DNA of 64,000 nucleotides. Origin: [Leptolyngbya] sp. JSC-1 (GTDB lineage: Bacteria > Cyanobacteriota > Cyanobacteriia > Elainellales > Elainellaceae). The stretch lies in the NCBI GenBank assembly GCA_000733415.1, contig KL662191.1:3999008-4063007 (forward strand). The letters run 5' to 3'. Positions within the stretch are counted from its first letter, which is position 1, and each line of letters starts with the position of its first letter. Below are positions 9,307-18,907 of this stretch, in pieces. Position numbers and translations under genes: made by a program. The notes below the pieces were generated by a model. That model made no database searches. It was not told the DNA's origin and saw only the letters and a program-made list of their open reading frames with translations.

Positions 9307-9654
9307 ATGCAGGAAAGCTCTTTCGCTCACTCCGGAACAACTGTTATTCAACCCCATGGTCAGATTAATTCAGCGAATGCAGCCACGCTTCAGCAGCAGC
9401 TAGCTGAAGCCATCTCTTCTCATGAGCATTCCGCTCTCCTGATTGACATGAGCAAGGTTGAATCCCTCGACAGTGCAGGTTTGATGGCGTTGGTTTCTAC
9501 TTTGACCCTGGCACAGCGTTTGAACAAACAATTCAGTTTGTTCGGTATTTCCGCTTCTGTGCGAATCATTTTTGAACTGACTCAGCTTGATCGAGTATTT
9601 GACATCCTGGATGATCAACATGGGCAACCAGTCCGGGAAATTGCCGTTGCCTAA
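9307..9654 (+). CDS. STAS-domain anti-anti-sigma-factor-like protein
   Basis: A 115-residue single STAS domain. The conserved serine that is phosphorylated by a partner kinase in the SpoIIAA family sits in DSAGL (Asp55-Ser56-Ala57-Gly58-Leu59). Such proteins report on partner-switching kinases and phosphatases that control sigma factors or stress responses. I chose ATG 9307 because AGGA precedes it by seven bases and the domain then starts at the usual distance; in-frame ATG 9253 and TTG 9232 would add 18 or 25 residues. No partner kinase or phosphatase gene is adjacent. Confidence 0.88.
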   Translation: MQESSFAHSGTTVIQPHGQINSANAATLQQQLAEAISSHEHSALLIDMSKVESLDSAGLMALVSTLTLAQRLNKQFSLFGISASVRIIFELTQLDRVFDILDDQHGQPVREIAVA

Positions 9655-9755
9655 GTTCGGTGCGTTCTCGGTCCGGCTTACTCAGCTTGACTACCACAAG
9701 CTCGGACATTCGGTAAGATGAGACTTGAACAAGTCTGTATCGCTGAGTTCCGAGA

Positions 9756-12500
9756 TTGACTGTGGCAAGTGTAGAACAGTTATTAACGCCAGAAATCGCA
9801 CGTCCTGCTCGTTATCTAGGCAACGAATTAGGAGCTGTGCATAAACCTTGGGAGGGGTCTCAGATCCGTTGGGTTTTGACCTATCCAGAGGTTTATGAGG
9901 TCGGCGCATCCAATCTAGGGCACATCATTCTCTACAGTATTTTGAACGCGCAGCCGCGCCAGTTGTGTGACCGAGCCTATTTGCCGGCACCGGATCTAGC
10001 AGCCAAATTAAGGGCAACTGCCACTCCTCTATTTGCAGTTGAATCCAGACGGCCATTGAGCGAATTCGACATTTTAGGCTTTAGTCTCAGCTACGAGTTA
10101 GGGGCAACTAACGTGCTGGAAATGCTTGATTTGGCGGAAATTCCCTTAACCTGGCGCGAGCGCAGAGCAGCAGATGTGTGGGATGTCACCAAAGGCAGCT
10201 ACCCGCTGATCTTTGCCGGTGGGCAAACCGCTACGTCCAACCCAGAACCCTATGCCGACTTTTTCGACTTTATCGCGCTTGGAGACGGAGAAGAACTACT
10301 GCCAGAAATTGGCTTGGTGTTGGAAGAAGGCAAGGCCGCAGGCTTGAGCCGAGAGGAGATACTGCTCGATTTGGCCCAGGTTCCTGGCGTCTATGTGCCC
10401 CAGTTTTACGATATGGCAGATGATGGATCGGTTCAGTCGAATCGGTCCGATGTGCCTGAGCGAGTGCTGCGGCGAGTTGCCACACCAATTCCGGCCTACT
10501 CGATTGGCCTAGTCCCCTATGTAGAAACAGTACATGACCGTCTGACGATCGAAATTCGGCGGGGCTGTACGCGGGGCTGCCGCTTTTGCCAACCTGGAAT
10601 GCTAACCCGTCCAGCCAGGGATGTGGAGCCTGAGCAAGTAATCGAGGCGATCGAGCAGGGCATGCGGGCTACTGGTTATAACGAATTCTCGCTGCTTTCC
10701 CTCAGTTGCTCAGATTACCTAGCGTTGCCCGCTGTTGGCGTCGAGGTCAAAAACCGCCTTAAGGGAGAAAATATTTCGCTGTCGCTGCCCAGCCAGCGGG
10801 TGGACCGATTTGACGAAAACATTGCTCATATTGTGGGTGGTACCCGCCAGTCGAGCCTGACCTTTGCCCCTGAAGCCGGAACCCAGCGCCTGCGCGACAT
10901 TATCAACAAAGGCTTGACCAACGAAGAGTTGCTGCGCGGCGTCAAAACCGCCTATGAGCAGGGATGGGACCGGGTCAAGCTCTACTTCATGATTGGCTTA
11001 CCAGGTGAAACCGATGCAGATGTCTTGGGCATTGCCGAAACTTTGCGCTGGCTACAACGGGAATGTAGCGCCAAAGGCCGAAAGCGATTGGGCTTTACCG
11101 TTACCATTTCGAACTTCACGCCCAAACCCCACACACCGTTCCAGTGGCATTCGGTTTCGACCGCTGAGTTTGAACGCAAGCAGGAGCTATTGCGGCAGGA
11201 GTTGCGCACTGTTCCTGGCACCAAGGCCAACTTTACTGACGTGCGCATCTCGGCAATGGAAGACTTTGTGGGCCGGGGCGATCGTCGCTTGGCTGCCGTC
11301 GTTCAGCGAGCGTGGGAACTAGGTGCCGGAATGGATGCCTGGTGGGAGAGTCTGGATCGCGCCTTTGCCGCTTGGGCCCAGGCCATTACGGAAGCAGGAC
11401 TCACCTGGAAGTATCGCCAAATTGAAACCGGTGAGTGGAATCTGTTTCAATCCCAACCGCTGACAGATGAACACCGAGCAGATCGACCGTTTCCTCAAAA
11501 CCCAGCCCAGCAGCCAGCGACAGATCTCAAATCTGCTCCTAGTTGCGATACACCTTTACCGTGGGACCACATTGATACCGGCATCGATAAGCAATGGCTC
11601 AAAGCTGACCTTCAGCGGGCACTAGAGGCGGCTACCGTACCAGACTGCTCGTTTGATGGCTGTTCTCACTGCGGCGTCTGTGGAGCCGATTTCGGCCACA
11701 ATATTGTGGTGCCACCACCGCCGATTCCGACCTTCACCGGTCATTTTGTCCCAAATCAAAGCCGCGCCCAACGATTGCGCCTTTGGTTTGGCAAGCAAGC
11801 TGACATGGCCCTGATCAGCCATCTAGACCTGATGCGTCTATTGGACCGTGCCGTTCGACGAGCCGCTATTCCAGTCGCATTTACCGGCGGGTTTCATCCG
11901 GGTCCACGTATCGTTCCAGCCAGTGCGCTGCCCTTGGGGACAACTAGCTCCGGTGAAATCGTTGATTTTGACTTGACCGAGCCGATGGAACCAGAAGCAT
12001 TCAAGCAGAAGTTGGCTGCTCAACTGCCTGAGTCCATTCCCCTCTATCGAGTCGAGTCGATTGCAGTCAATTCTGCCTCAGCAACTCAGTTGTTGGAGCA
12101 GGCTGAGTATGTGTTGGCAATACAGTGCCTGAGCAGCGCACAAACCAGGTCAGAGACAGAACCAACTCCGGCCACCTGGCAATCCTGGATCGAGCAAATT
12201 TTAGCCAGCTCCCAAATTTTAGTGGAGCACACCACGAAATCGGGCAAGGTGCAGCAAATCAACCTACGAGAGCGATTATCTGAATTAGAGCTTCTCGCAC
12301 CGGAGCAGATGCCCCAGGCGATGAAAGATTCAGCCATACTGCCTTGGGTGGGTGTGCGCTATGTAGGTAGCTGTCGCAACGATGGAGCTTTACTACGACC
12401 AGAGCATGTCATTCAGATGCTGGAGTTTGTAGCGCAGCAGGAGTTTCAGTTGAGGCAGATTCACCGGCAGCACCTGTTTTTAGCTTCATTGCCCGAGTGA
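9756..12500 (+). CDS. B12-binding-type radical SAM protein fused to DUF2344
   Basis: A 914-residue protein of the TIGR03960 type. An N-terminal B12-binding-like region is followed by a radical SAM core with the 4Fe-4S cluster motif C271-x3-C275-x2-C278 (RRGCTRGCRFCQPG), a second Cys cluster (CSFDGCSHCGVCG, about 630-642), and a C-terminal DUF2344 domain (LRLWFGKQADMALISHLDLM...). The reaction is not known to me; fusions like this have been linked to RNA or tRNA modification only by context. The first codon is TTG; GTG two codons later is an alternative. In cyanobacteria it commonly sits upstream of rne, as here. Confidence 0.9.
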   Translation: MTVASVEQLLTPEIARPARYLGNELGAVHKPWEGSQIRWVLTYPEVYEVGASNLGHIILYSILNAQPRQLCDRAYLPAPDLAAKLRATATPLFAVESRRPLSEFDILGFSLSYELGATNVLEMLDLAEIPLTWRERRAADVWDVTKGSYPLIFAGGQTATSNPEPYADFFDFIALGDGEELLPEIGLVLEEGKAAGLSREEILLDLAQVPGVYVPQFYDMADDGSVQSNRSDVPERVLRRVATPIPAYSIGLVPYVETVHDRLTIEIRRGCTRGCRFCQPGMLTRPARDVEPEQVIEAIEQGMRATGYNEFSLLSLSCSDYLALPAVGVEVKNRLKGENISLSLPSQRVDRFDENIAHIVGGTRQSSLTFAPEAGTQRLRDIINKGLTNEELLRGVKTAYEQGWDRVKLYFMIGLPGETDADVLGIAETLRWLQRECSAKGRKRLGFTVTISNFTPKPHTPFQWHSVSTAEFERKQELLRQELRTVPGTKANFTDVRISAMEDFVGRGDRRLAAVVQRAWELGAGMDAWWESLDRAFAAWAQAITEAGLTWKYRQIETGEWNLFQSQPLTDEHRADRPFPQNPAQQPATDLKSAPSCDTPLPWDHIDTGIDKQWLKADLQRALEAATVPDCSFDGCSHCGVCGADFGHNIVVPPPPIPTFTGHFVPNQSRAQRLRLWFGKQADMALISHLDLMRLLDRAVRRAAIPVAFTGGFHPGPRIVPASALPLGTTSSGEIVDFDLTEPMEPEAFKQKLAAQLPESIPLYRVESIAVNSASATQLLEQAEYVLAIQCLSSAQTRSETEPTPATWQSWIEQILASSQILVEHTTKSGKVQQINLRERLSELELLAPEQMPQAMKDSAILPWVGVRYVGSCRNDGALLRPEHVIQMLEFVAQQEFQLRQIHRQHLFLASLPE

Positions 12501-13303
12501 CCGCAACTTGGCCTTTCCTCCTAACTTTACTCCTAGGCGTTGAGTGGCTTTTCACCAATTGATACCACACTCGCTAGAATTTTAAGTAGAGCAACAAATA
12601 GCTCGACCAGGTTATTGTTCAGATTCAGTTCAGATTTAACAGTGCATTTGCAAAGCATGTGCTTAGCACAAGCCTCTTGCTCGCGGTAGGCAAGGTAACT
12701 GCACTCTCTATCTGTCGCTCAATGGGTTGAACAATTCAGAAGGTCAAAAGGCGGCTAAGGCGGTAGTTTGCTCCTGACCTTATCTTGTAGAATCCCACCC
12801 TACCAGATTGGCTTATGGAGTTTTTATAAACTTTTGCCCACCGTTTTAGCAAAATGTTTGTTGTACTTGTGGCGTAAAACTTTGTCCGCGCTATAATCTT
12901 TGCAAGAGAAGCCGTTGCAGACTCATTTCTCTTTCCGGTTGCTAGTGGTTCAACCGGTGCCAGATACAGGGCGAAGTCTGCTTCTGCAAAGTTTTTGTCT
13001 TACTTCCAGTTCCTGGGTGCCTGTCTTCCTAGAAAGGTATCGGGCGAAGGGTTCTATTGTTTGATTGTTGTTCAATCATTGAGTGCTTTAGAGATCCATA
13101 CCAGCTTTCCTAATGCTTGCTGGGCGCTTTCCGCTATCTTAGTCCGCTATCTAGGGGTGACCCCTCTGAGATCAATCGAAGTAGGATGTCTCGGAAAAAT
13201 AGACTGTGCCATGTCAGAACTCGGCTATGAAACTGCCTGTACCAGCGTCGATGGCACAGATAGAGTTAGTGCCTTCAATGCTGAAAATTTTTGAGGAAAT
13301 TGA
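12501..13303 (+). promoter_or_regulatory. long leader / intergenic region upstream of rne
   Basis: An 800-base interval without a convincing gene. A TATAAT box at 12892-12897 with a TTGTGG at 12867-12872 (19-base spacing) is a plausible promoter and would give a leader of about 400 bases. RNase E genes in enterobacteria and in Synechocystis have long 5' untranslated regions through which the enzyme controls its own mRNA, so this leader is a likely autoregulatory element. A 99-codon open frame inside it starts with a non-ATG codon and looks non-coding. Confidence 0.5.
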
Positions 13304-15385
13304 ATGCCAAAGCAAATTATTATCGCTGAGCAGCACCGGATTGCTGCCGTTTTTTCGGAAGATCAAATTCAAGAGTTGATCGTTGCTAAGGGAACCCATC
13401 AGGTTGGAGATATCTATCTAGGCGTTGTCGAAAATGTCTTACCGGGTATTGACGCCGCGTTTGTAAATATTGGTGACAGCGAACGCAACGGGTTTATTCA
13501 CGTCACTGATTTAGGGCCACTGCGGCTGAGAAAATCTGCCGGTTCCATTACAGAACTACTTGCTCCGCAACAAAAAGTGCTTGTGCAGGTCATGAAGGAA
13601 CCGACCGGCAACAAGGGGCCGCGTTTGACCGGGAACATCAGCCTGCCAGGGCGTTACCTAGTGCTGATGCCCTTTGGTCGCGGCGTCAACCTGTCTCGTC
13701 GGATCCGCAATGATGCTGAGCGCAATCGTCTCAGGGCACTCGCCATTTTGATCAAACCGGCTGGAATGGGACTACTGGTCCGTACCGAAGCGGAAGGCAT
13801 GGCCGAAGAAGCCATCCTAGAAGACCTGGAAACCCTGCAGAAACAATGGGAAAGTATTCAGCAAGAGGCGATGACGCTGCGTCCGCCTAGCCTGTTAAAT
13901 CGCGACGATGATTTCATCCAAAAGGTTTTGCGCGATGTCTACAGCGCTGACGTTAACCGGATTGTGGTAGATTCTCATACGGGTTTGAAGCGCGTCAAGC
14001 AACACTTGGTCAACTGGAGCGGCGGCAAAAGTCCTCAAGGGGTGTTAATCGACCATCACCGTGACCGGGTGCCAATTTTGGAGTACTTCCGCGTTAACGC
14101 TGCAATTCGGGAAGCACTCAAGCCCAGAGTTGACTTACCCTCTGGTGGCTATATCATCATTGAGCGCACGGAAGCCCTGACCGTAATTGATGTCAACTCT
14201 GGCTCCTTTACGCGCTCCGCAACAGCCCGTGAAACGGTACTGTGGACCAACTGTGAGGCCGCGGCAGAAATTGCCCGTCAGCTTCGTTTACGCAACATTG
14301 CAGGCGTGATCATCGTGGACTTCATCGACATGGATTCTCGACGTGACCAACTGCAAGTCCTGGAGCAGTTCAACAAAGCGCTGCGGGTTGACAAGGCGAG
14401 ACCTCAAATCGCTCAGCTTTCCGAATTGGGCTTGGTCGAATTAACGCGCAAACGCCAGGGCCAAAATATTTATGAGCTGTTTGGGCAAACCTGCCCGACC
14501 TGCAGTGGGTTAGGGCATTTAGTGCATTTACCGGGTGAAATTGAGCAGGCAGTGCCTGAACCTGTAGAAGTGCTGCGGGTAGCCCCCGTTGCAGAACCGC
14601 GCATTGCTCTGCGAGAAACTTGGGACCGAAATACTGATGAGTTCGATAATGACGGTACTTCTGACTTGCAGGAGTTGGATTTAACCAATCATCCCAACTA
14701 TCAGGAACGCAGCCGAGGTGGCGATCGGCGGCGGCGACGCACTCGTTTGAAGAATGAACCGCCAGTTAAAGGCGGACTGCCGCGGGTTGGAGTTGAGTTA
14801 GAAACTGAAGAAGAGGTTGGTCCGGCTGAGGAGACCCCAGCCTACCGAGTCAGTCCAATTCGTCCGGCTAAGGAAGCTCGCAGTGAGAAACCTGAACGGA
14901 ATCGGGGAAGACGGGAAAAACCGCCTGTCGAACCACCGCAAGTGATTTCCGTGGAAATGACACCGGAAGAGCAAGATGTCTATGCTCTAATGGGTATCTC
15001 TCCACTGGTATTAGCTTCAGAGCCTGTCAAGGATCCAAAATCAACCATCATTGCGATTACGGCCCCCGGTGAGTCTCCTCGATCTGACTATCAGTTGGCT
15101 GCTGCCCAAACTGGACAAGCCGCTGAATCTGCTCTGGCCAATGATGCTGCAGGTGATGATGCCGCAGGTGATTTCGACTACGATGGAGACTCGGATGACC
15201 TAGAGGCGGAAATGGCAATCGATGACGAATTGGATACCGCTGATATCGCCGAGACTGCGAACGGCTCTGGGTTTACGGCACCCACGCTAGCGAATTCCGC
15301 ACCCGGCGGCTTTAATCCTGCCGAAGTTGGAATCGACCCCAGCAGACGGCGGCGGCGGCGGCGGTCTTCAACCTCAGGTGGGTGA
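13304..15385 (+). CDS. rne: ribonuclease E/G
   Basis: A 693-residue endoribonuclease that cuts single-stranded A/U-rich RNA and organises mRNA decay. The N-terminal part holds the S1 domain (GDIYLGVVENVLPGIDAAFVNIG begins near residue 36) and 5' sensor; the catalytic Asp residues are D296 (TVIDVNSG) and D339 (IIVDFIDMD); the zinc-link is C397-P-T-C400. The C-terminal 270 residues are low-complexity, acidic and proline-rich, ending in seven consecutive Arg (681-687) plus SS, which matches the cyanobacterial tail motif reported to bind polynucleotide phosphorylase. rnhB follows 78 bp downstream, the usual cyanobacterial order. Confidence 0.96.
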   Translation: MPKQIIIAEQHRIAAVFSEDQIQELIVAKGTHQVGDIYLGVVENVLPGIDAAFVNIGDSERNGFIHVTDLGPLRLRKSAGSITELLAPQQKVLVQVMKEPTGNKGPRLTGNISLPGRYLVLMPFGRGVNLSRRIRNDAERNRLRALAILIKPAGMGLLVRTEAEGMAEEAILEDLETLQKQWESIQQEAMTLRPPSLLNRDDDFIQKVLRDVYSADVNRIVVDSHTGLKRVKQHLVNWSGGKSPQGVLIDHHRDRVPILEYFRVNAAIREALKPRVDLPSGGYIIIERTEALTVIDVNSGSFTRSATARETVLWTNCEAAAEIARQLRLRNIAGVIIVDFIDMDSRRDQLQVLEQFNKALRVDKARPQIAQLSELGLVELTRKRQGQNIYELFGQTCPTCSGLGHLVHLPGEIEQAVPEPVEVLRVAPVAEPRIALRETWDRNTDEFDNDGTSDLQELDLTNHPNYQERSRGGDRRRRRTRLKNEPPVKGGLPRVGVELETEEEVGPAEETPAYRVSPIRPAKEARSEKPERNRGRREKPPVEPPQVISVEMTPEEQDVYALMGISPLVLASEPVKDPKSTIIAITAPGESPRSDYQLAAAQTGQAAESALANDAAGDDAAGDFDYDGDSDDLEAEMAIDDELDTADIAETANGSGFTAPTLANSAPGGFNPAEVGIDPSRRRRRRRSSTSGG

Positions 15386-15463
15386 TTTGGCCTGTGTTCT
15401 GAGACTTCTGAGACTTCTGAGACAAGGCAATGATAGGACAATGACAATGGGGAATCTGCCACG

Positions 15464-16102
15464 ATGCAGCAGTTGAGTTTGTCGTTGAGTGATTCGTCTG
15501 ATTTATTCGGGCATCCGTGTTTTGAAAGCGAATTAGTTGCGGGTGTGGATGAAGTAGGACGAGGTGCGCTATTCGGTCCGGTGGTGGCGGCGGCGGTGAT
15601 TTTGCCCAGAACGGCTTTGGCTCCACTCCAGCAGGCTGGTGTTACAGACAGTAAACAGCTCTCGCCCCTTCAACGTCAAACTCTCGCTGCTCAGATTCAA
15701 GCCGTTGCCCTCGACTGTAAAATTGGGCTGGCATCAGTATGGGAAATCGATCGCATTAATATCCTGCAAGCTTCGTTACTAGCAATGCGACGCGCCGTTC
15801 GTCGCCTTCAGCCCCAGCCGCAGTTCTGTTTGATTGATGGGAACCAGCGGATACCTAACTTAGAGATAGCGCAGCAGACTATTGTTCAGGGCGATCGGCA
15901 GTCGCTTGTAATTGCGTCAGCTAGCATTATTGCCAAGGTTTGGCGCGACCAACTAGTCGTTCGTTTAGCAGCCCGCTATCCTGGCTATGATTTGGCCACA
16001 AACAAAGGGTACGGTACCCCTAAACATCGGCAAGCCCTTCAGCAGTTAGGAGTTTCTCGTCAACATCGCCACTCCTTCAGCCCCTGCCGTTTGGATAGTT
16101 GA
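15464..16102 (+). CDS. rnhB: ribonuclease HII
   Basis: A 212-residue enzyme that removes ribonucleotides and RNA primers from RNA:DNA hybrids. The family signature AGVDEVGRGALFGP carries catalytic Asp29 and Glu30; a third acid lies in CLIDGNQ and a fourth in WRDQ. Usual length for the family. It is probably co-transcribed with rne; three copies of GACTTCTGAG-like sequence lie in the short spacer. A hairpin terminator follows at 16187-16206. Confidence 0.95.
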   Translation: MQQLSLSLSDSSDLFGHPCFESELVAGVDEVGRGALFGPVVAAAVILPRTALAPLQQAGVTDSKQLSPLQRQTLAAQIQAVALDCKIGLASVWEIDRINILQASLLAMRRAVRRLQPQPQFCLIDGNQRIPNLEIAQQTIVQGDRQSLVIASASIIAKVWRDQLVVRLAARYPGYDLATNKGYGTPKHRQALQQLGVSRQHRHSFSPCRLDS

Positions 16103-16186
16103 GGCTGCTCAATGCCTGCGATCGAGTGTCTGTAGCTTGTAGAGGCCAAGCAGATTCTCAAAAACTCTGATAGCGCTTTGCTCAAC

Positions 16187-16206
16187 AACCCGCGAAGGCG
16201 GGTTTT
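16187..16206 (+). terminator. Rho-independent terminator after rnhB
   Basis: Perfect 7-bp stem AACCCGC/GCGGGTT with a GAAG tetraloop, ending in a short T run. It lies 85 bp after the rnhB stop and would end the rne-rnhB transcript. Confidence 0.75.
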
Positions 16207-16249
16207 GCCTTATATGGGCAAGGTTGTTAACCGCCAGCATCGTTCGCAA

Positions 16250-16855
16250 CTAAAGAACCGATCCGTTGGGCGACAGTAAAGCCGATTGATCAAGTCCAAT
16301 TCCTAGCGTTTGAGGCGATGCCTCGCTTTGGGCAGCTACCCAAAGACAGTAATCTGACAAAAGTTGGTGAACCAACCGCTGTTTGATGGTTAACAAAACA
16401 CTGCGCAACAATCCATTGCCCGTTGTTTCTACTAGAGGCCGAGGTGTCAACGATAGAGGAGGAGGTAGATCAACTTCTACCTGAAGGTCAGCCCGCCCTT
16501 TCAGATAGGTTTTGGCTGCTTGCTGCACAGGAGATAATTGCCCCATTAGGCCCAAGTGGAAGCGCCGATTGATATACTCAATCCCGCGAATTTCGCAGCC
16601 AATTGAGCGCAGATAGATAGTTCCATCCGATTCTGCCCAAATTCGTAGATCAACCGTGGGCTGCAGGCTCAATGTCATAAAATGGAGCGGTCGCATTTTG
16701 AAGCGAAAGCAGTCATTGCCCAATAGCTCCACTTGAGTTGGGTCAATCAAGGCATGAATTAGACGCTGCGGCTGACGCAGGTAATGTTGAATCGGAATCG
16801 GCTGCTCAGGAACAGCGATCTCGACCGATTGCACAGCGGAGAAGCGAACATTCAT
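16250..16855 (-). CDS. DUF1997 domain-containing protein
   Basis: A 201-residue soluble protein of the DUF1997 family, which is widespread in cyanobacteria and chloroplasts and of unknown function. Recognisable stretches are HYLRQPQRLIHAL, FRFKMRPLHFMTLSLQPTVDL and the C-terminal LLSDYCLWV. No signal peptide. It converges on rnhB and is divergent from pheA. Confidence 0.8.
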   Translation of the reverse strand: MNVRFSAVQSVEIAVPEQPIPIQHYLRQPQRLIHALIDPTQVELLGNDCFRFKMRPLHFMTLSLQPTVDLRIWAESDGTIYLRSIGCEIRGIEYINRRFHLGLMGQLSPVQQAAKTYLKGRADLQVEVDLPPPLSLTPRPLVETTGNGLLRSVLLTIKQRLVHQLLSDYCLWVAAQSEASPQTLGIGLDQSALLSPNGSVL

Positions 16856-17122
16856 ATCAGTTTCATTAAGGAGCTTTGAGTAGCTGCTGTCAAAGTGTTT
16901 AAATAAATTTTACAATTTCTCCCAGAAAACAACCTTGACTTTAGAGAGTATAGTTCTCTGAGTGCTCACTTTCTGAGTAAAGTTCACTGATTGTTGCATT
17001 CTTTTACACTGCATTACTCCTTTAGACTACTTAAAGCTATACCTGCGAAAAACTGGCTGCCAGTAGTTGCAGTCTTAATCCCCGCTATTCTCTACTGTTT
17101 TGAAAGTTGCAGAACCAACTCT

Positions 17123-17998
17123 ATGGCTACATCAATTGCCCACCTTGGCCCATCAGGAACTTATGCTGAAAGTGCAGCTCTGGCTTGCGCCCAGCTCTTT
17201 AGTGCTAAAACTGGCGAAGAGTATATTCTTTGCCCCTACCCCAGTATTATCCAAACCATTTACGCAGTCGCAAATCAACAGACTCGTCTAGGTGTTGTTC
17301 CGGTTGAAAATTCGATTGAAGGCGGTGTGGGAGCTACCCTGGATACGCTATGGCAGCTCGATACACTCCAAATCCAGCAGGCTTTAGTTTTACCGATTTC
17401 CCATGCTTTGCTCTCCTGCGCTAGTAGCCTAGGTACAATTCAAACGGTCTATTCTCATCCACAGGCGCTAGCTCAATGTCAGGGATGGTTGACTAAGTAT
17501 TTACCGACAGCCCAACTGATTCCAACCAATTCCACTACCGAAGCGCTGCAATTTTTGAATCAAAGTTCTACGATTGCCGCCATTGCCCCTCAACGAGCTG
17601 CCCAGCTCTATAATCTGCCAGTTCTGGCCTATCCAATCAACGACCATCCAGATAATTGCACCCGCTTTTGGGTATTAAGTCTGGACAGTTCCTCAGTTGG
17701 TAGTCATACCTCATTAGCTTTTAGCATTCCAGCCAACGTGCCAGGTGCGCTTGTCAAAACGCTACAGGTATTTGCCAAACGCGACCTCAACCTCAGTCGG
17801 ATTGAATCCCGCCCAACCAAACGATCGCTGGGCGATTATCTCTTTTTTGTAGACATTGAAGCCAGCCTGCAATCCGATGCGGTGCAATCAGCTTTGCTAG
17901 AACTACAGCATGAGACCGAAAGCCTGAAGGTGTTTGGCAGCTATACAATTCAAACCGTTGACCTATCGTTGCTGTTTGCGTCCCAACAGCAAGGCTGA
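17123..17998 (+). CDS. pheA: prephenate dehydratase
   Basis: A 291-residue enzyme that converts prephenate to phenylpyruvate in phenylalanine synthesis. The N-terminal catalytic domain starts IAHLGPSGTYAESAAL and includes GVVPVENSIEGGV; a C-terminal ACT regulatory domain follows (GALVKTLQVFAKRDLNLSRIESRP, with the ESRP phenylalanine-binding motif). I use ATG 17123, which puts the family motif at the N-terminus; the frame is open to a TTG at 16991 but the added 44 residues are unlike the family. No chorismate mutase domain is fused. Confidence 0.94.
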   Translation: MATSIAHLGPSGTYAESAALACAQLFSAKTGEEYILCPYPSIIQTIYAVANQQTRLGVVPVENSIEGGVGATLDTLWQLDTLQIQQALVLPISHALLSCASSLGTIQTVYSHPQALAQCQGWLTKYLPTAQLIPTNSTTEALQFLNQSSTIAAIAPQRAAQLYNLPVLAYPINDHPDNCTRFWVLSLDSSSVGSHTSLAFSIPANVPGALVKTLQVFAKRDLNLSRIESRPTKRSLGDYLFFVDIEASLQSDAVQSALLELQHETESLKVFGSYTIQTVDLSLLFASQQQG

Positions 17999-18052
17999 AG
18001 CTAGAAAATCATAAGTCGCATTAAAGCCGCATTAAAGTCGCATTAAAGAAGA

Positions 18053-18694
18053 CTATGTAAAAGCATCCTTCAGCGCAGCACGAGCAGCTAGATGATTGCG
18101 AGTTGTAGTCAGAATCTCAGCTTCCCTTTCTAACCGAGTCGCAGTACTCTGCATTTCTAAGAGGGATTGTTGTTCTCGCGCCACACCTTTAAGGTTGCCG
18201 GCAACCCAATAGGAAAGCTCGATCGGAGAATTGGGAATGTCGTCGGGCAGTTCAATTTCTTGGCCTGTGAGCTTAACTGATAGCTGAACCACATCGCGCA
18301 GCAGTTGATCTACATCTGTCATCAAACCATGTAGATCGCGCTCGGTTGGCTCGTCCTCAATCCACTCAACGAGTCCAATGTAGTAAGGCTTTTCTCGAAC
18401 GTAATCCAATATGCGAAAACGCTGCTGACCAATAGTTTTGATATACATTCGATCATCGGGCGTGCGCTCGTGATAAATCACCTCGGCACAGCATCCTACG
18501 GTTGCTACTTTTCCATCCATCGGATCCACCATCAATACTCCAAACCGACGATCGCTCTGGAGAATAGTGTTCATCATGATCCGATAGCGAAACTCAAAGA
18601 TATGCAGAGGCAAGGGGATACCGGGGAACAAAACAACCTCAGGCAAGGGGAAGAGAGGCAGTTCACGAACAGCAACTGATGAAGAGAAGGCCAT
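18053..18694 (-). CDS. LON N-terminal (substrate-binding) domain protein
   Basis: A 213-residue protein with the Lon substrate-binding domain (ELPLFPLPEVVLFPGIPLPLHIFEFRYR at the N-terminus) and a helical C-terminus, but no AAA+ or protease domain. Stand-alone LON proteins are common in cyanobacteria; they may act as adaptors or chaperone-like proteins, which is unproven. It lies downstream of the str operon, behind that operon's terminator, and so is probably transcribed separately. Confidence 0.9.
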   Translation of the reverse strand: MAFSSSVAVRELPLFPLPEVVLFPGIPLPLHIFEFRYRIMMNTILQSDRRFGVLMVDPMDGKVATVGCCAEVIYHERTPDDRMYIKTIGQQRFRILDYVREKPYYIGLVEWIEDEPTERDLHGLMTDVDQLLRDVVQLSVKLTGQEIELPDDIPNSPIELSYWVAGNLKGVAREQQSLLEMQSTATRLEREAEILTTTRNHLAARAALKDAFT

Positions 18695-18818
18695 TACACT
18701 TCAAAGCCCCGTAGGGTGGACTCAACGTAGAATTAAAACAACTTAACAGTAAGACGCAGCTCCAAGAAACTACGTAACTACTGAACTACTGAGATGGGTA
18801 AAAATCGAAATAAGTAAC

Positions 18819-18855
18819 AAAAAATAATAGAGTAGTTACAATCTGCAACTACTCT
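18819..18855 (-). terminator. Rho-independent terminator of the str operon
   Basis: On the minus strand a 9-bp perfect stem AGAGTAGTT/AACTACTCT with a 9-base loop is followed by ATTATTTTTT. It starts about 50 bases past the rpsJ stop. Confidence 0.8.
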
Positions 18856-18907
18856 AATTAGTTTATCGCATTGTTAAAAGGGTTTGCTTTGGAGGAAAAG
18901 GCGAGTT

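Noticed and set aside
12995..13294. A 99-codon plus-strand open frame directly before rne
   Set aside because: It begins with a non-ATG codon, has no ribosome-binding site, no recognisable protein pattern, and lies in what looks like the rne leader.
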